From: Candidatus Kuenenia stuttgartensis
Lineage (GTDB): Bacteria; Planctomycetota; Planctomycetia; Gemmatales; Gemmataceae
Direction of reading: 5' to 3'
Length of the DNA stretch: 64,000 bases
NCBI GenBank assembly: GCA_945875585.1
Contig: CAMCLK010000018.1
Span: 22,548 to 86,547 of the forward strand
Each line of letters starts with the position of its first letter. The stretch's first letter is position 1. Below the pieces are notes generated by a model. That model saw only the letters and a list, made by a program, of their open reading frames with translations, ran no database searches and was not told the DNA's origin. Of the stretch, positions 35,071 through 43,903 are shown piece by piece. The position numbers and the translations under genes were made by a program.

Positions 35071-36525
35071 ATGATGTATTCGCGGTTCTTGCAGCATCCG
35101 GAGCTTTCACGCAGGACCGCCATTCAGGCCGGTTCGGTCAGCTTGCTGGGACTGGGCATGAACCATGCAGCGGCGTTGCGTGCTGCCGATGTCATCACCA
35201 CAAGGCAAGGCGCAGGGCGCGCAAAATCGATCATTTTTGTGTTTCTTTCCGGCGGGTTATCCCAGCATGACAGTTTCGACCCCAAGCCGGACGCCCCGGC
35301 TGAAATCCGTGGCGAATTTTCATCGATCGCCACGCGAACCCCGGGTATCCGTGTCTGCGCGCATCTGCCCATGCTGGCTGCGCGTAGCAATTCTTGGAGC
35401 CTGATTCGTTCGCTCACTTCACCTCACAACGGCCATTCCGAAGGGCACATGGCGATCCTGTCGGGCCATACGTCGTTGCCACTGGGATTCAACGGTAATC
35501 AGCCCCAACCGGGCGATTGGCCCTCCATGGCTTCGGTGGTGGGCGGAGCCTTTGCCACCAAAATCAACAACCTTCCTCCCGCAGTGGTTCTTCCCGAGCG
35601 ATTGGTTCACCGCACTGGCCGTGTGATACCCGGCCAGTTTGGCGGGTTGATGGGCAGCCGACGCGATCCATGGTTCATTGAAGCATCGCCTTTCAATGCC
35701 AACACCTACGGCGCGTATCCGGATTACGAATTTCATTTTGTCCGTGGCCGTGAGCGCACCAAAAACCTGAATTTTCAGGCGCCCAACCTGAGCTTGCCAC
35801 AGGGGCTTACCCGCGACCAGTTGACGGATCGCGAAAGCCTGCAGAAAAGACTTGAACAGCAGCGTCGTTCTCTGGACCAGAATACCGGCGCATTCGACCG
35901 CCATCATCAGGCTGCCATGTCGCTTCTGGCGGACGCTCGCGTTCAGAAAGCTTTCGATGTTCATGCCGCCGATCCCAAGTTGCTCGATCAGTACGGCCGC
36001 AATGCCTTTGGCTGGTCGCTGCTGATGGCCAGACAACTGGTGGAGGCGGGTGTCACCATGGTGCAGGTGAATCTTGGGAATAACGAGGCCTGGGACACGC
36101 ACGATAACAATTTTCCGCTGCTGCGCGACTGCTTGCTTCCTCCTACCGACCGAGCTGTGTCTGCCCTGCTCGACGATCTTCAAGCGCGCGGACTGCTCGA
36201 CGATACTTTGGTTGTGATGTGCGGCGAGATGGGGCGCACACCCAAGGTGAGTGCGGTCAACCGCAGTCCCGGTGCAAAAGCAGGCCGCGATCACTGGGGC
36301 GCGGTGCAGACGGTACTTGTGGCGGGTGGTGGAGTTCGCGGTGGCGTGGTGGTGGGATCATCCGACAAAAACGGCGCCTACCCATCCGACAGCCCGCAAA
36401 AGCCGGAAAACCTTGCAGCAACGATTTACCACGCCTTGGGTATTCCGTCGTCGGCCATGTGGAAGGACGAATTGAACCGCCCCTATCACATTTATCATGG
36501 CGAACCGATTGCTGGCCTCACGTGA
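35071..36525 (+). CDS. DUF1501 (sulfatase-like) exported protein
   Basis: 484 residues from ATG at 35071 (GAGG 11 bases upstream). The export signal contains SRRTAIQAGSVSLLGLGM, Tat-like. Landmarks: KSIIFVFLSGGLSQHDSFDPKP, HNGHSEGHMAILSGH, VTMVQVNLGNNEAWDTHDNN, VVMCGEMGRTPKV and GRDHWGAVQTVLVAGGGVRGG. It differs from the other copies in having LSGGLSQHD rather than GGPSQMD, so it is of another DUF1501 subgroup. A DUF1549/DUF1553 gene follows after 27 bp and a second DUF1501 follows that. Confidence 0.92.
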   Translation: MMYSRFLQHPELSRRTAIQAGSVSLLGLGMNHAAALRAADVITTRQGAGRAKSIIFVFLSGGLSQHDSFDPKPDAPAEIRGEFSSIATRTPGIRVCAHLPMLAARSNSWSLIRSLTSPHNGHSEGHMAILSGHTSLPLGFNGNQPQPGDWPSMASVVGGAFATKINNLPPAVVLPERLVHRTGRVIPGQFGGLMGSRRDPWFIEASPFNANTYGAYPDYEFHFVRGRERTKNLNFQAPNLSLPQGLTRDQLTDRESLQKRLEQQRRSLDQNTGAFDRHHQAAMSLLADARVQKAFDVHAADPKLLDQYGRNAFGWSLLMARQLVEAGVTMVQVNLGNNEAWDTHDNNFPLLRDCLLPPTDRAVSALLDDLQARGLLDDTLVVMCGEMGRTPKVSAVNRSPGAKAGRDHWGAVQTVLVAGGGVRGGVVVGSSDKNGAYPSDSPQKPENLAATIYHALGIPSSAMWKDELNRPYHIYHGEPIAGLT

Positions 36526-36552
36526 AATTTAACTGCGTTCGAGATACCAGAA

Positions 36553-38799
36553 ATGCTCCATGCTACCCAAAGCACTATTTGCCTGATCTGGTTGACCGCA
36601 CTCGCGTGCGCTTTTGACGAAGTCCCCAAGCCCGGTTCGCCCCCTGCTTTCCGACCCGTGTCCAGACCTGCTGTACCCGTGGTGAAAGGCGCAGGGATTA
36701 CGCCGATCGATTCTTTTATTTTGGCTTCGCTTGAATCCCGTCAGTTGGGGCTCAACCCTGAGGCTGATCGGTCCACACTGATCCGCCGAGTGAGTTTCGA
36801 TTTGACGGGCCTGCCTCCCACGATTTCTGAAATTGAAGCCTTTCGTGCTGACAAATCACCCGGCGCTTACAATGCCATGGTAAACCGCTATCTGGATTCT
36901 CCACAGTACGGTGTCCGCATGGGCAAGCTTTGGCTCGACGCGGTGGGCTATGCCGACAGCAACGGCTATTTCAATGCCGATACCGACAGGCCATTGGCTT
37001 GGAAGTACCGCGATTATGTGGTTAAGAGCCTAAACGGCGATAAGCCTTACGATCAATTCGTGCGGGAGCAGATTGCAGGCGATGAACTGGCGGCATTCAC
37101 ACCCGGGGGCGACATCACTCCTGCCATGGTAGATGCTCTTACGGCAACGCATTTTCTCCGCAACGCTCCCGATGGTACCGGTGAAAGCGATGGCAACCCG
37201 GACGAGGTACGCACAGACAGGTTCACCGTGTTGGAAGGCAACATCCAGAACATGGTGAATTCCCTGCTCGGGTTGACCATTCAGTGCGCGCGGTGCCACG
37301 ATCACAAATTCGAGCCGATTACTCAGGCGGAGTATTACAGCCTGCAGGCACTGCTGTTTCCGGTTTACAATCCGGACAAATGGTTGAAGCCCAACGATCG
37401 CGTTGTTACGGCTGGAACCCGGCAGGAGCGTGAAGCATGGCAACGTCGCACTGAGTTGGTGGACAGGCAGGTGAAGGCCGCTCAGTTGGGCCTTGCGGGG
37501 TTTGCCGAACCATTACGTGAGCAACTTCTCGATGAACGGCTGCAAGGTCTCGATTCCCCCACGCGCATTTCTGTGATGGATGCCGTGAAAACACCTAAAG
37601 AGAAGCGCACAACAGCCCAGCAAGGCCTGCTTAAAAACCATGCCAAGTTGGTTGAAATCGACGACGATGCGCTAATCAAGCGCTTTCCCGAATATGGGGC
37701 CTTGCGTCTGCTGGTGCAAAAAACAGTTGTCGAGCGAGAAAAGGAGCGCCCCAAGCCACAGGAAAAACTGTCTGCGTTTGTGGAAACCGATGCATCTCCC
37801 CCGGTTCATCATCTTCTTAAGCGAGGCGTCCACTCTAAGCCCGGCGAGGAAGTTCAGCCCGGGGCATTGGCCGCATTGACGGCCCCAAATCGGCCTTTTG
37901 TGGTCGATCCCAAACCCGCAGGGCGTGTCTCCACCGGACGCCGCACCGCGTTTGCTCGCTGGGTTGCCACGGCGGAAAATCCACTGTTTGCCCGGGTTAT
38001 GGTCAACCGCATTTGGCAGCATCATTTCGGCATCGGTCTGGTGGCTACTGCCGACAATCTGGGTCTCTCCGGTGCCAAACCATCGCATCCGGAGTTACTC
38101 GATTTTCTGGCCTCGGAATTTATTCAGGGTGGATGGAGTATCAAAAAACTGCATCGCCAAATCATGCTGTCGGCGGTGTATCGGCAATCGAGCGCACCGC
38201 GCGGTGGCCTCGATGCAATCGATCCGGACAATCGGCTGTTGGGGCGGTTTCCACTGCGCCGTCTCGATGCTGAAGCCATCCGCGATGCCATGCTTCATGT
38301 TTCCGGCGACCTCGATACCCGCACCGGCGGACCATATGTGCCTAGCAAGCGTACGGCAGAAGGAATCGTGGAGGTGAGCGATGGTGCCGACGGCGCGCGC
38401 AAACGGTCGATCTACCTGCAGCAGCGCCGCACGCAGGTGGTGACATTTCTGCAATTGTTCGATGCCCCGGCCATGGTATCGACATGCGGCAAACGCACGC
38501 TATCCACTGTCCCGCTTCAATCGCTCACGTTATTGAATTCGGAATTCGCCCGCGCGCGGGCCAAGTCGATGGCTGCAAGACTTGCCCGCGAAGTAGGTGC
38601 CGATTCAGCAAAGCGGCTTACCCATGGATTCCAGCTTGCGTGTGGCCGAGAGCCAGATAAAGCAGAACAGGCCCTGTGCGAGCAGTTCATGGCCGGGCAG
38701 AGGAAGGTCTTTGCTGGTTTGAATAACGCCGAAGACCGTGTCTGGGCTGATCTGTGTCAGATGTTGATGGCCAGCAATGCCTTCCTATACGTTGAATGA
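36553..38799 (+). CDS. DUF1549/DUF1553 protein lacking the N-terminal cytochrome domain
   Basis: 748 residues. After a short signal peptide (STICLIWLTALACAF) it goes directly to DUF1549 (IDSFILASLESRQLGL, SFDLTGLPPTISEI, VGYADSNGYFNADTD, CARCHDHKFEPI) and then DUF1553 (ARWVATAENPLFARVMVNRIWQHHFGIGL, LDAEAIRDAMLHVSGDL, LQSLTLLNSEFARARAK). Compared with the copy at 29308 it has no PSCyt1 haem domain; only the CARCHDH motif remains, where haem binding is unlikely to be of normal c-type. The start ATG at 36553 has a weak ribosome site. Its stop overlaps an ATG (ATGA) just before the next DUF1501 gene, so the two are coupled. Confidence 0.92.
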   Translation: MLHATQSTICLIWLTALACAFDEVPKPGSPPAFRPVSRPAVPVVKGAGITPIDSFILASLESRQLGLNPEADRSTLIRRVSFDLTGLPPTISEIEAFRADKSPGAYNAMVNRYLDSPQYGVRMGKLWLDAVGYADSNGYFNADTDRPLAWKYRDYVVKSLNGDKPYDQFVREQIAGDELAAFTPGGDITPAMVDALTATHFLRNAPDGTGESDGNPDEVRTDRFTVLEGNIQNMVNSLLGLTIQCARCHDHKFEPITQAEYYSLQALLFPVYNPDKWLKPNDRVVTAGTRQEREAWQRRTELVDRQVKAAQLGLAGFAEPLREQLLDERLQGLDSPTRISVMDAVKTPKEKRTTAQQGLLKNHAKLVEIDDDALIKRFPEYGALRLLVQKTVVEREKERPKPQEKLSAFVETDASPPVHHLLKRGVHSKPGEEVQPGALAALTAPNRPFVVDPKPAGRVSTGRRTAFARWVATAENPLFARVMVNRIWQHHFGIGLVATADNLGLSGAKPSHPELLDFLASEFIQGGWSIKKLHRQIMLSAVYRQSSAPRGGLDAIDPDNRLLGRFPLRRLDAEAIRDAMLHVSGDLDTRTGGPYVPSKRTAEGIVEVSDGADGARKRSIYLQQRRTQVVTFLQLFDAPAMVSTCGKRTLSTVPLQSLTLLNSEFARARAKSMAARLAREVGADSAKRLTHGFQLACGREPDKAEQALCEQFMAGQRKVFAGLNNAEDRVWADLCQMLMASNAFLYVE

Positions 38800-38810
38800 G
38801 GTGCCACGGT

Positions 38811-40223
38811 ATGTTCAATGCAGACTATGCACCCAATAGGCGCGCATTTTTAGGGCATTATGCCGGCGGACTGGGTTCGCTGGCTTTGGCGCACCTTGCG
38901 GCTGCAGAAGAAGGCCGATCGACTGGCCAGGATTCGCTGGCCCCCATCAAAACCCACCATGCAGGCAAGGCCAAGGCGGTTATCTGCTTGTTTCAACATG
39001 GTGGCCCCAGCCAGATGGATCTGTTCGATCCCAAGCCCGAGCTGACCAAGCACCATGGCAAACCCCATCCAAGTACATTGGAGGTGCATTTTCATACGCA
39101 ACAAGGGAAGCTGCTGGCGTCTCCCTTCAAATTCTCAAAATGCGGTCAATCGGGTGCTGAGTTATCGGAATTGCTTCCAGCGACGTCGCGCATAGTCGAC
39201 GACATCACACTTGTTCGCTCCATGAAAACAGAATCGGTGGACCACGAAGCGGCATTGCGGCTCATCCACTCGGGCAAGGTCTTTCCCGGTCGGCCCGCAT
39301 GGGGTTCTTGGGTGCTTTATGGCCTGGGGTCTGAACGGAAGGAACTCCCCGCTTATGTGGTCCTGTCGGACCCGGGAGGCCTGCCTGTGGAGGGAACCAA
39401 CAACTGGTCGTCGGGTTTTCTGCCGGCGGTGTACCAAGGAACGCCATTCCGTGCCACGGGCACCCCCGTGGCGCACCTCGCCACACCTGCTGACGTATCG
39501 CTGGCGGCACGCCGTCACCAGCTCGATTTGCTCAATGGTTTGAACTCCGCCCACCTGCGACATCACCCCGGAAACGCGGAGCTGGAAGCCCGCTTGGCCC
39601 ATTACGAATTAGCGGCAAAAATGCAGACTTCCGTGCCGGAGGTTCTGGATGTTTCGCAAGAGACGGAAGAAACGCGCAAACTCTACGGAATCGACAATCC
39701 CAAAAGTGCCGAATATGGCAAACGATGCCTGTTGGCCCGCAGGCTTGTGGAGCGTGGCGTGCGTTTTGTGCAGATCTTTTTGAGCGGCCAGCCGTGGGAT
39801 ACGCACAGTCGTAATGCTGAAAACCTGAGGAATCTGTGCGGTATGACCGATCAACCGGCTGCCGGGCTGGTGCAGGATCTTAAACGCCGCGGGTTGCTTG
39901 ATTCCACTATTGTGATGTGGACGGGTGAATTCGGCAGATTACCGATTTCGCAGGGGGCAGATGGCCGTGACCACAACCGCCATGCGTTTTCCCTATGGCT
40001 GGCTGGCGGCGGTTTCAAACGCGGGTATGTGCATGGTGCCACAGATGATTTCGGATATCAATCTACTGAAAAGGTCGTGCGGGTTCCGGATCTGCATGCC
40101 ACGCTGCTGCACGCGTTGGGCTTGGATCACACGCGATTGACCTTTCCGCACGAAGGCCGGAACGACACCCTGACCGACGATCTTGTAACCCGTGCCAAAG
40201 TCATGCAGGAACTGATGGCCTAA
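38811..40223 (+). CDS. DUF1501 (sulfatase-like) Tat-exported protein
   Basis: 470 residues. N-terminus MFNADYAPNRRAFLGHYAGGLGSLAL is a Tat-type signal. Landmarks: KAVICLFQHGGPSQMDLFDPKP, VDHEAALRLIHSGKVFPGRPAWGSW, VRFVQIFLSGQPWDTHSRN, VMWTGEFGRLPI..GRDHNRHAFSLWLAGGG. The start at 38811 is preferred over 38796 because GAGG (38798-38801) lies 9 bases upstream, inside the stop region of the preceding gene. Third gene in a row of the DUF1501-DUF1549/1553-DUF1501 block; a cupin gene follows after 45 bp. Confidence 0.92.
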   Translation: MFNADYAPNRRAFLGHYAGGLGSLALAHLAAAEEGRSTGQDSLAPIKTHHAGKAKAVICLFQHGGPSQMDLFDPKPELTKHHGKPHPSTLEVHFHTQQGKLLASPFKFSKCGQSGAELSELLPATSRIVDDITLVRSMKTESVDHEAALRLIHSGKVFPGRPAWGSWVLYGLGSERKELPAYVVLSDPGGLPVEGTNNWSSGFLPAVYQGTPFRATGTPVAHLATPADVSLAARRHQLDLLNGLNSAHLRHHPGNAELEARLAHYELAAKMQTSVPEVLDVSQETEETRKLYGIDNPKSAEYGKRCLLARRLVERGVRFVQIFLSGQPWDTHSRNAENLRNLCGMTDQPAAGLVQDLKRRGLLDSTIVMWTGEFGRLPISQGADGRDHNRHAFSLWLAGGGFKRGYVHGATDDFGYQSTEKVVRVPDLHATLLHALGLDHTRLTFPHEGRNDTLTDDLVTRAKVMQELMA

Positions 40224-40268
40224 GTCGCTTGGGGATCTGCTTAGACAAATGGTAGTGGAGTTTGAACA

Positions 40269-40706
40269 ATGTGGATCAAAGGTCTGATTTTATCTGCGCT
40301 GATTGTCATGGGGACTGTGGCATCGGCCCAGACGGGCGCACCGGTGCCTATCCATCCGGATTCCCTGAAGTGGACCAGCCCGCCCAATGTTCAGGGGCTT
40401 CGTTCAGCGTGGGTTGTGGGTGGTGAAAAACAGGCCGGCGCATACATTTTGCGTGTGAAATTGGCCAAAGGTGCGCGATTGAACCCGCACAGCCATCCCG
40501 ACACGCGGCACACGACAGTCTTGTCGGGTACGATCCGGGTAGGGTTTGGCGAGCGATTCGATGAAAGCGCCATGGTGTCCATTCCTGCTGGATCTGTGGT
40601 GGTGGTTCCAGCCAACACATCACATTTTGTGTGGTCGCGTGATGGGGACGCGGAATATCAGGAATCGGGCGTTGGCCCAACAGGCACGGTTTTTAAATCA
40701 CAATAA
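40269..40706 (+). CDS. Exported single-domain cupin protein
   Basis: 145 residues. A signal peptide ends at VASAQ. The cupin fold shows ARLNPHSHPDTRHTTVLSG (three His plus Thr in metal position) and PAGSVVVVPANTSHFVWSRDG (second motif, His). A metal-binding barrel, possibly an isomerase or dioxygenase-like enzyme, in the periplasm. GGAG lies 9 bases upstream of the ATG. It follows the second DUF1501 block, possibly by read-through; substrate unknown. Confidence 0.85.
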   Translation: MWIKGLILSALIVMGTVASAQTGAPVPIHPDSLKWTSPPNVQGLRSAWVVGGEKQAGAYILRVKLAKGARLNPHSHPDTRHTTVLSGTIRVGFGERFDESAMVSIPAGSVVVVPANTSHFVWSRDGDAEYQESGVGPTGTVFKSQ

Positions 40707-40736
40707 TGTGCTGGTTGGTTTGCTGGAGATTTTCGG

Positions 40737-41780
40737 ATGTCTCTGCCACCATGGTTTCTAGGGGAAATCCCCACCGAGCTGTTGCGTTTAGCGCGAGCTA
40801 ACTGCGAAGATCCTGTGCATCGGCAGATTCTTGCCGACTGGGTGGAGCGTTACGGGGGCGAAGAAGGTCGATCACTATGCCGTTTTTTCAGGCGTGATTC
40901 GATAGTGCGACACGACGCATCCACATGGCAGACGCTTTCAGCATCTGAAGCCCGATTAGTAGAACCATTTTCAGATTTGGTGCTGGGAATTGGCGACCGG
41001 GTTGTGTTGCCCCTGACTGAGACGCAAGGCATCACCATGGGTTGGGTGCCGGCGGGTAATAGTTGGCTTGGCGGTGGCAAGAAAGGTGGACAGTCTTTTT
41101 ACCCTAAAAAAGGCCTTCGGGCTTTCACCCTTGAAAAATGTCTATGGTGTGGTATTTACCCGGTTACTCAGGAGCAGTGGCAGGCTGTTATGGGCAATAA
41201 TCCTAGTCATTTTCATGGCAGACCTAATAACCCGGTGGAACAGGTTTCGTACAAAAATGTGCAGGAGTTTTTGCACAAGGTGAATGCCGCCAACAGTAGT
41301 AGTGGTTATTTGTATCGATTACCGACGGCAAATGAGTGGGAATACATTCTTAGGGGTGGTCCTATTCCAAAATCGCAAAGACAACACGAATTTCACCCTT
41401 TTTCAAAATCCAAAAGTCGATATGACTTTTACTTTGCCCGCAGCAAGACAGACCTGACGGCTCTTTCCAGCAACGATCTGTCTTTCACACAAGCCAATTT
41501 CCGCGGCAACTATCCAGCAGGTGCCGGCATAAAAGGCCCAAACCTTGAAGCTACCAGTGCCGTAGGGAACTACCTCCCCAATCCGTTGGGAATGTACGAC
41601 ATGCATGGTAATGTGTGGGAATGGACATGTAACAAAGATGGCTCGGGCCAAAAGTACCATGGCGGCAGTTGGAACTCCAACGGGACCGACTGCGCGGCGT
41701 CGAACCGGGGCGGGGACGATCCGGTCAAACGCTTAAACGCCCTCGGATTCCGGCTTCTTGCGGTTCCTGTTGAGGAATAA
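40737..41780 (+). CDS. Formylglycine-generating-enzyme-like (SUMF1) protein with TIGR02996-type N-terminus
   Basis: 347 residues. Residues 1-55 (ANCEDPVHRQILADWVERYG) look like TIGR02996, a short domain common at protein N-termini in Gemmata-like planctomycetes. From about 95 the SUMF1/EgtB/lectin-like fold follows: GIYPVTQEQWQAVMGNNPSHF, NNPVEQVSYKNVQEFL, YRLPTANEWEYILRGG, NPLGMYDMHGNVWEWTC, YHGGSWNS, LGFRLLAVP. True formylglycine enzymes need a pair of C-terminal cysteines; here only a CAAS cysteine and a C in EWTC are seen, so sulfatase activation is uncertain. No signal peptide is visible, so cytoplasmic. GGAG is 9 bases upstream. Confidence 0.85.
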   Translation: MSLPPWFLGEIPTELLRLARANCEDPVHRQILADWVERYGGEEGRSLCRFFRRDSIVRHDASTWQTLSASEARLVEPFSDLVLGIGDRVVLPLTETQGITMGWVPAGNSWLGGGKKGGQSFYPKKGLRAFTLEKCLWCGIYPVTQEQWQAVMGNNPSHFHGRPNNPVEQVSYKNVQEFLHKVNAANSSSGYLYRLPTANEWEYILRGGPIPKSQRQHEFHPFSKSKSRYDFYFARSKTDLTALSSNDLSFTQANFRGNYPAGAGIKGPNLEATSAVGNYLPNPLGMYDMHGNVWEWTCNKDGSGQKYHGGSWNSNGTDCAASNRGGDDPVKRLNALGFRLLAVPVEE

Positions 41781-41803
41781 GTCAAATGTTCTGTTAGATC
41801 AAC

Positions 41804-41903
41804 GAGGCCCCTTACTCAGTCGTGCCGGGCTCTTTGTTGCGGCCAAGGGGCACGCCACAATTATCAGGACCGAAGAGCCCCGCACGACTGAGTAAGGGGC
41901 CTC
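41804..41903. repeat. 100-bp near-perfect inverted repeat
   Basis: Arms 41804-41834 and 41873-41903 are 31 bp each and complementary with a single mismatch; the loop is 38 bp. The arms begin GAGGCCCCTTACTCAGTCGTGC. There is no T-tract, so it does not look like an ordinary terminator. It lies 23 bp after the formylglycine-enzyme-like gene and directly abuts the remnant of a cyanase gene, suggesting a small mobile or rearrangement-related element (inference). Confidence 0.85.
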
Positions 41904-41904
41904 A

Positions 41905-42114
41905 CGCCAAGCTGCGGGACCTGAATCCATTTCATGATTATGAAATCATTCAGGTGTGTAGAACGACTATGAAAGCGATCGACAATGGGGAATTTGGCGA
42001 CGGTATCATGAGTGCCATCGACTTCACCATGGGAATCGAGAAGGTTCCCAACCCTGCGGCTACCGGGTACGTGTGACCATGGAAGGCAAGTTCCTTCCAT
42101 TTAAGAAGTGGTGA
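41905..42114 (+). pseudogene. cynS: Cyanate hydratase remnant, 5' truncated and frameshifted
   Basis: In one frame the sequence reads DYEIIQV..TTMKAI and FGDGIMSAIDFTMGIEKV, the conserved C-terminal core of cyanase; this frame stops at 42074-42076. The last part, RVTMEGKFLPFKKW, continues in another frame from 42070 to the TGA at 42112. One base lost, or two gained, near 42065-42070 accounts for this. The catalytic Arg of the usual YRFYE is replaced (here FHDYE), while Glu and Ser (GIMSAI) remain. The N-terminal two thirds are missing, cut off where the inverted repeat ends. An intact enzyme would convert cyanate and bicarbonate to ammonia and CO2. Confidence 0.82.
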
Positions 42115-42123
42115 GAATTTCTG

Positions 42124-42603
42124 GTGATCTGGAAAAAAGGTGTCACGATTTCCCCCACCCGGTTAAGTAACTGCCTCGACGAATCGGCGCGCGGGGGCAG
42201 CGAGGCGGCAGTGTTGTACGAATGGGGGGGCAAGGGCAAAGACGGCACGGATGAATTCAAAGCTAGGCGACCCGGCTGGGCCATGCCAATCCATCAGCTT
42301 CTGGTTAAGCATAAAGTCGCTGCCGTGTTTCACGGACACGATCACTTTTTTGCCCGGCAGGAACTCGACGACATTGCTTATGTCATGGTCCCTCAACCGG
42401 GGCACGCGGGGTTCGATCGGCTGCGCAATGTGGATGAGTATGGTTACATTCGCGGCGATTTCCTGCCGCCGTCTGGCCACGTTCGTGTTTCGGTGTCAGC
42501 CGACAGGGCAACCGTGGCGTATGTGCGGGCTTACTTACCTCAGGTGGAAACCGCTCAGCGGAAGAATGGGGAAGTAAGTTACACGTTCAACATCAGACGG
42601 TGA
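42124..42603 (+). pseudogene. Metallophosphoesterase, C-terminal fragment
   Basis: The C-terminal half of a calcineurin-like phosphoesterase is clear: LDESARGGSEAAVLYEWGG, RRPGWAMPIHQLLVKH, VFHGHDHFFARQELDD and EYGYIRGDFLPPSGHVRVSV. The GHDH motif supplies metal ligands, but the N-terminal blocks (GDxH, GNHD) are absent; homology begins only near 42176. The open frame upstream has no family match. It probably decayed together with the cyanase remnant. It converges with the S4-domain gene (10 bp between stops). A leaderless short protein might still be made but could not be a normal enzyme. Confidence 0.75.
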
Positions 42604-42613
42604 TGGGGGCTTT

Positions 42614-42832
42614 TCAGTCGGTGACGATCCAATCGGGTTCACCGTCCATCGCAATCCGGTCTCCCACTTTGAGTTGGGCGCCCGGTTTGGTTTCAGGCAC
42701 GCCGTTGACGCGTATCTGGCCTTCACGAATGATGAATTTTCCCTGCCCGCCGGTTTCAGCCAGCCCCGCGGCTTTTACCGCTTGCGCCAGTGTTAATCCG
42801 TCGCGTCTGCTGATCTCGTTGCTGCCTGCCAT
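42614..42832 (-). CDS. S4-domain RNA-binding protein (YbcJ-like)
   Basis: 72 residues, consisting of one S4 fold: LTLAQAVKAAGLAETGGQGK, FIIREGQIRVNGVPETKPGAQL, KVGDRIAMDG. Similar small proteins (YbcJ/RqcP-type) bind RNA; a role in ribosome assembly or rescue is possible. AGGAG lies 7-8 bases upstream of the ATG. It is divergent from nadA. Confidence 0.88.
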   Translation of the reverse strand: MAGSNEISRRDGLTLAQAVKAAGLAETGGQGKFIIREGQIRVNGVPETKPGAQLKVGDRIAMDGEPDWIVTD

Positions 42833-42938
42833 GCGGTTACTCCTGGACTGCCCCGTCTGCAGCGTGCAAGACGCCTGACAAAACCAACGCTATCCTAATG
42901 GAAGAGTCTAAATTCTTCGTCCCCAGTGGAGCCAAGCC

Positions 42939-43877
42939 ATGCCAGCCGTAGTGACGGATATTGTCGCAGAAATCCAGGCGCTGAAGGTTCGTGAAGATGC
43001 GACGATTCTGGCGCACTACTACCAAGAAGGAGAGATTCAGGCGATTGCCGACTTCACAGGCGACAGCCTGCAGTTGGCGCGCGCGGCGACACAGGTAACC
43101 AATGGCACGATTGTGTTCTGCGGTGTTCATTTCATGGCAGAGACCGCCAAGATTCTTAACCCCGCCAAGCGCGTGCTGTTGCCTGACTTGAAGGCAGGGT
43201 GCAGCCTTGCTGACAGCTGCCCGGCCCCCAAGCTGGCCCGATATCAAGAAATGCTCCGCGAGAATGGCCGGAAATTCCAGACCGTGACCTACATCAACAG
43301 TACGGCCGCTACCAAGGCCCTGTGCGACTGGGTGGTTACTTCGGGCAATGCCGAGCAGATTATCGGCCGGGTTCCAGCGGACATGGAAATCCTGTTTGTT
43401 CCGGACAGGCACTTGGGCCAGTACCTTCAGGAGATTACTGGCAGAAAAATGATTCTTTGGGACGGCGCCTGTATGGTGCACGAGATTTTCAGCGTTGGTG
43501 ACTTGATCCGTCAGCAGGCATCTTTGCCCGGTTGCATTACTGTGGCTCACCCTGAGTGCCCAGCCAATATCCGAAGCCAAAGCGACTTTGTCGGAGGCAC
43601 AGAGGCGATTATTCGGTTTGTGGCAACACTCCCAGATTCCTGTGACATTCTGGTTGCCACCGAACCCAACATGATTTGGCAGCTTGAACGTCGATACTCC
43701 AATCACAGATTTCATCCAGTTGCGGGCATTTCATGCGCTTGCAACGCCTGTCCACACATGGCGCTGAACACACTCGAAAAAATCCGGGATTGTTTGGAAA
43801 GTGGCAGCCCTGAAATCACCTGGGATCCATGCTTCGACCGGGCTGGCGAAGTTCTTCGCCGCAGCCTTTTGTCATGA
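42939..43877 (+). CDS. nadA: Quinolinate synthase
   Basis: 312 residues, the usual size. [26 protein letters not shown] and the three 4Fe-4S ligands are visible: C88 ([10 protein letters not shown]), C178 (WDGACMVHE) and C271 (CNACPHM), with HPECPANI and [11 protein letters not shown] between. NadA condenses iminoaspartate and dihydroxyacetone phosphate to quinolinate in NAD synthesis. GGAG lies 8 bases before the ATG. No nadB or nadC in the window. The following hypothetical gene begins 26 bp later and is probably co-transcribed. Confidence 0.96.
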   Translation: MPAVVTDIVAEIQALKVREDATILAHYYQEGEIQAIADFTGDSLQLARAATQVTNGTIVFCGVHFMAETAKILNPAKRVLLPDLKAGCSLADSCPAPKLARYQEMLRENGRKFQTVTYINSTAATKALCDWVVTSGNAEQIIGRVPADMEILFVPDRHLGQYLQEITGRKMILWDGACMVHEIFSVGDLIRQQASLPGCITVAHPECPANIRSQSDFVGGTEAIIRFVATLPDSCDILVATEPNMIWQLERRYSNHRFHPVAGISCACNACPHMALNTLEKIRDCLESGSPEITWDPCFDRAGEVLRRSLLS

Positions 43878-43903
43878 CGGTTTGACCTGTGGAGATCGAT
43901 GGC

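Noticed and set aside
41822..42076. 84-codon open frame as an independent gene
   Set aside because: Its second half is the cyanase remnant and its first half is the inverted repeat; no start signal.
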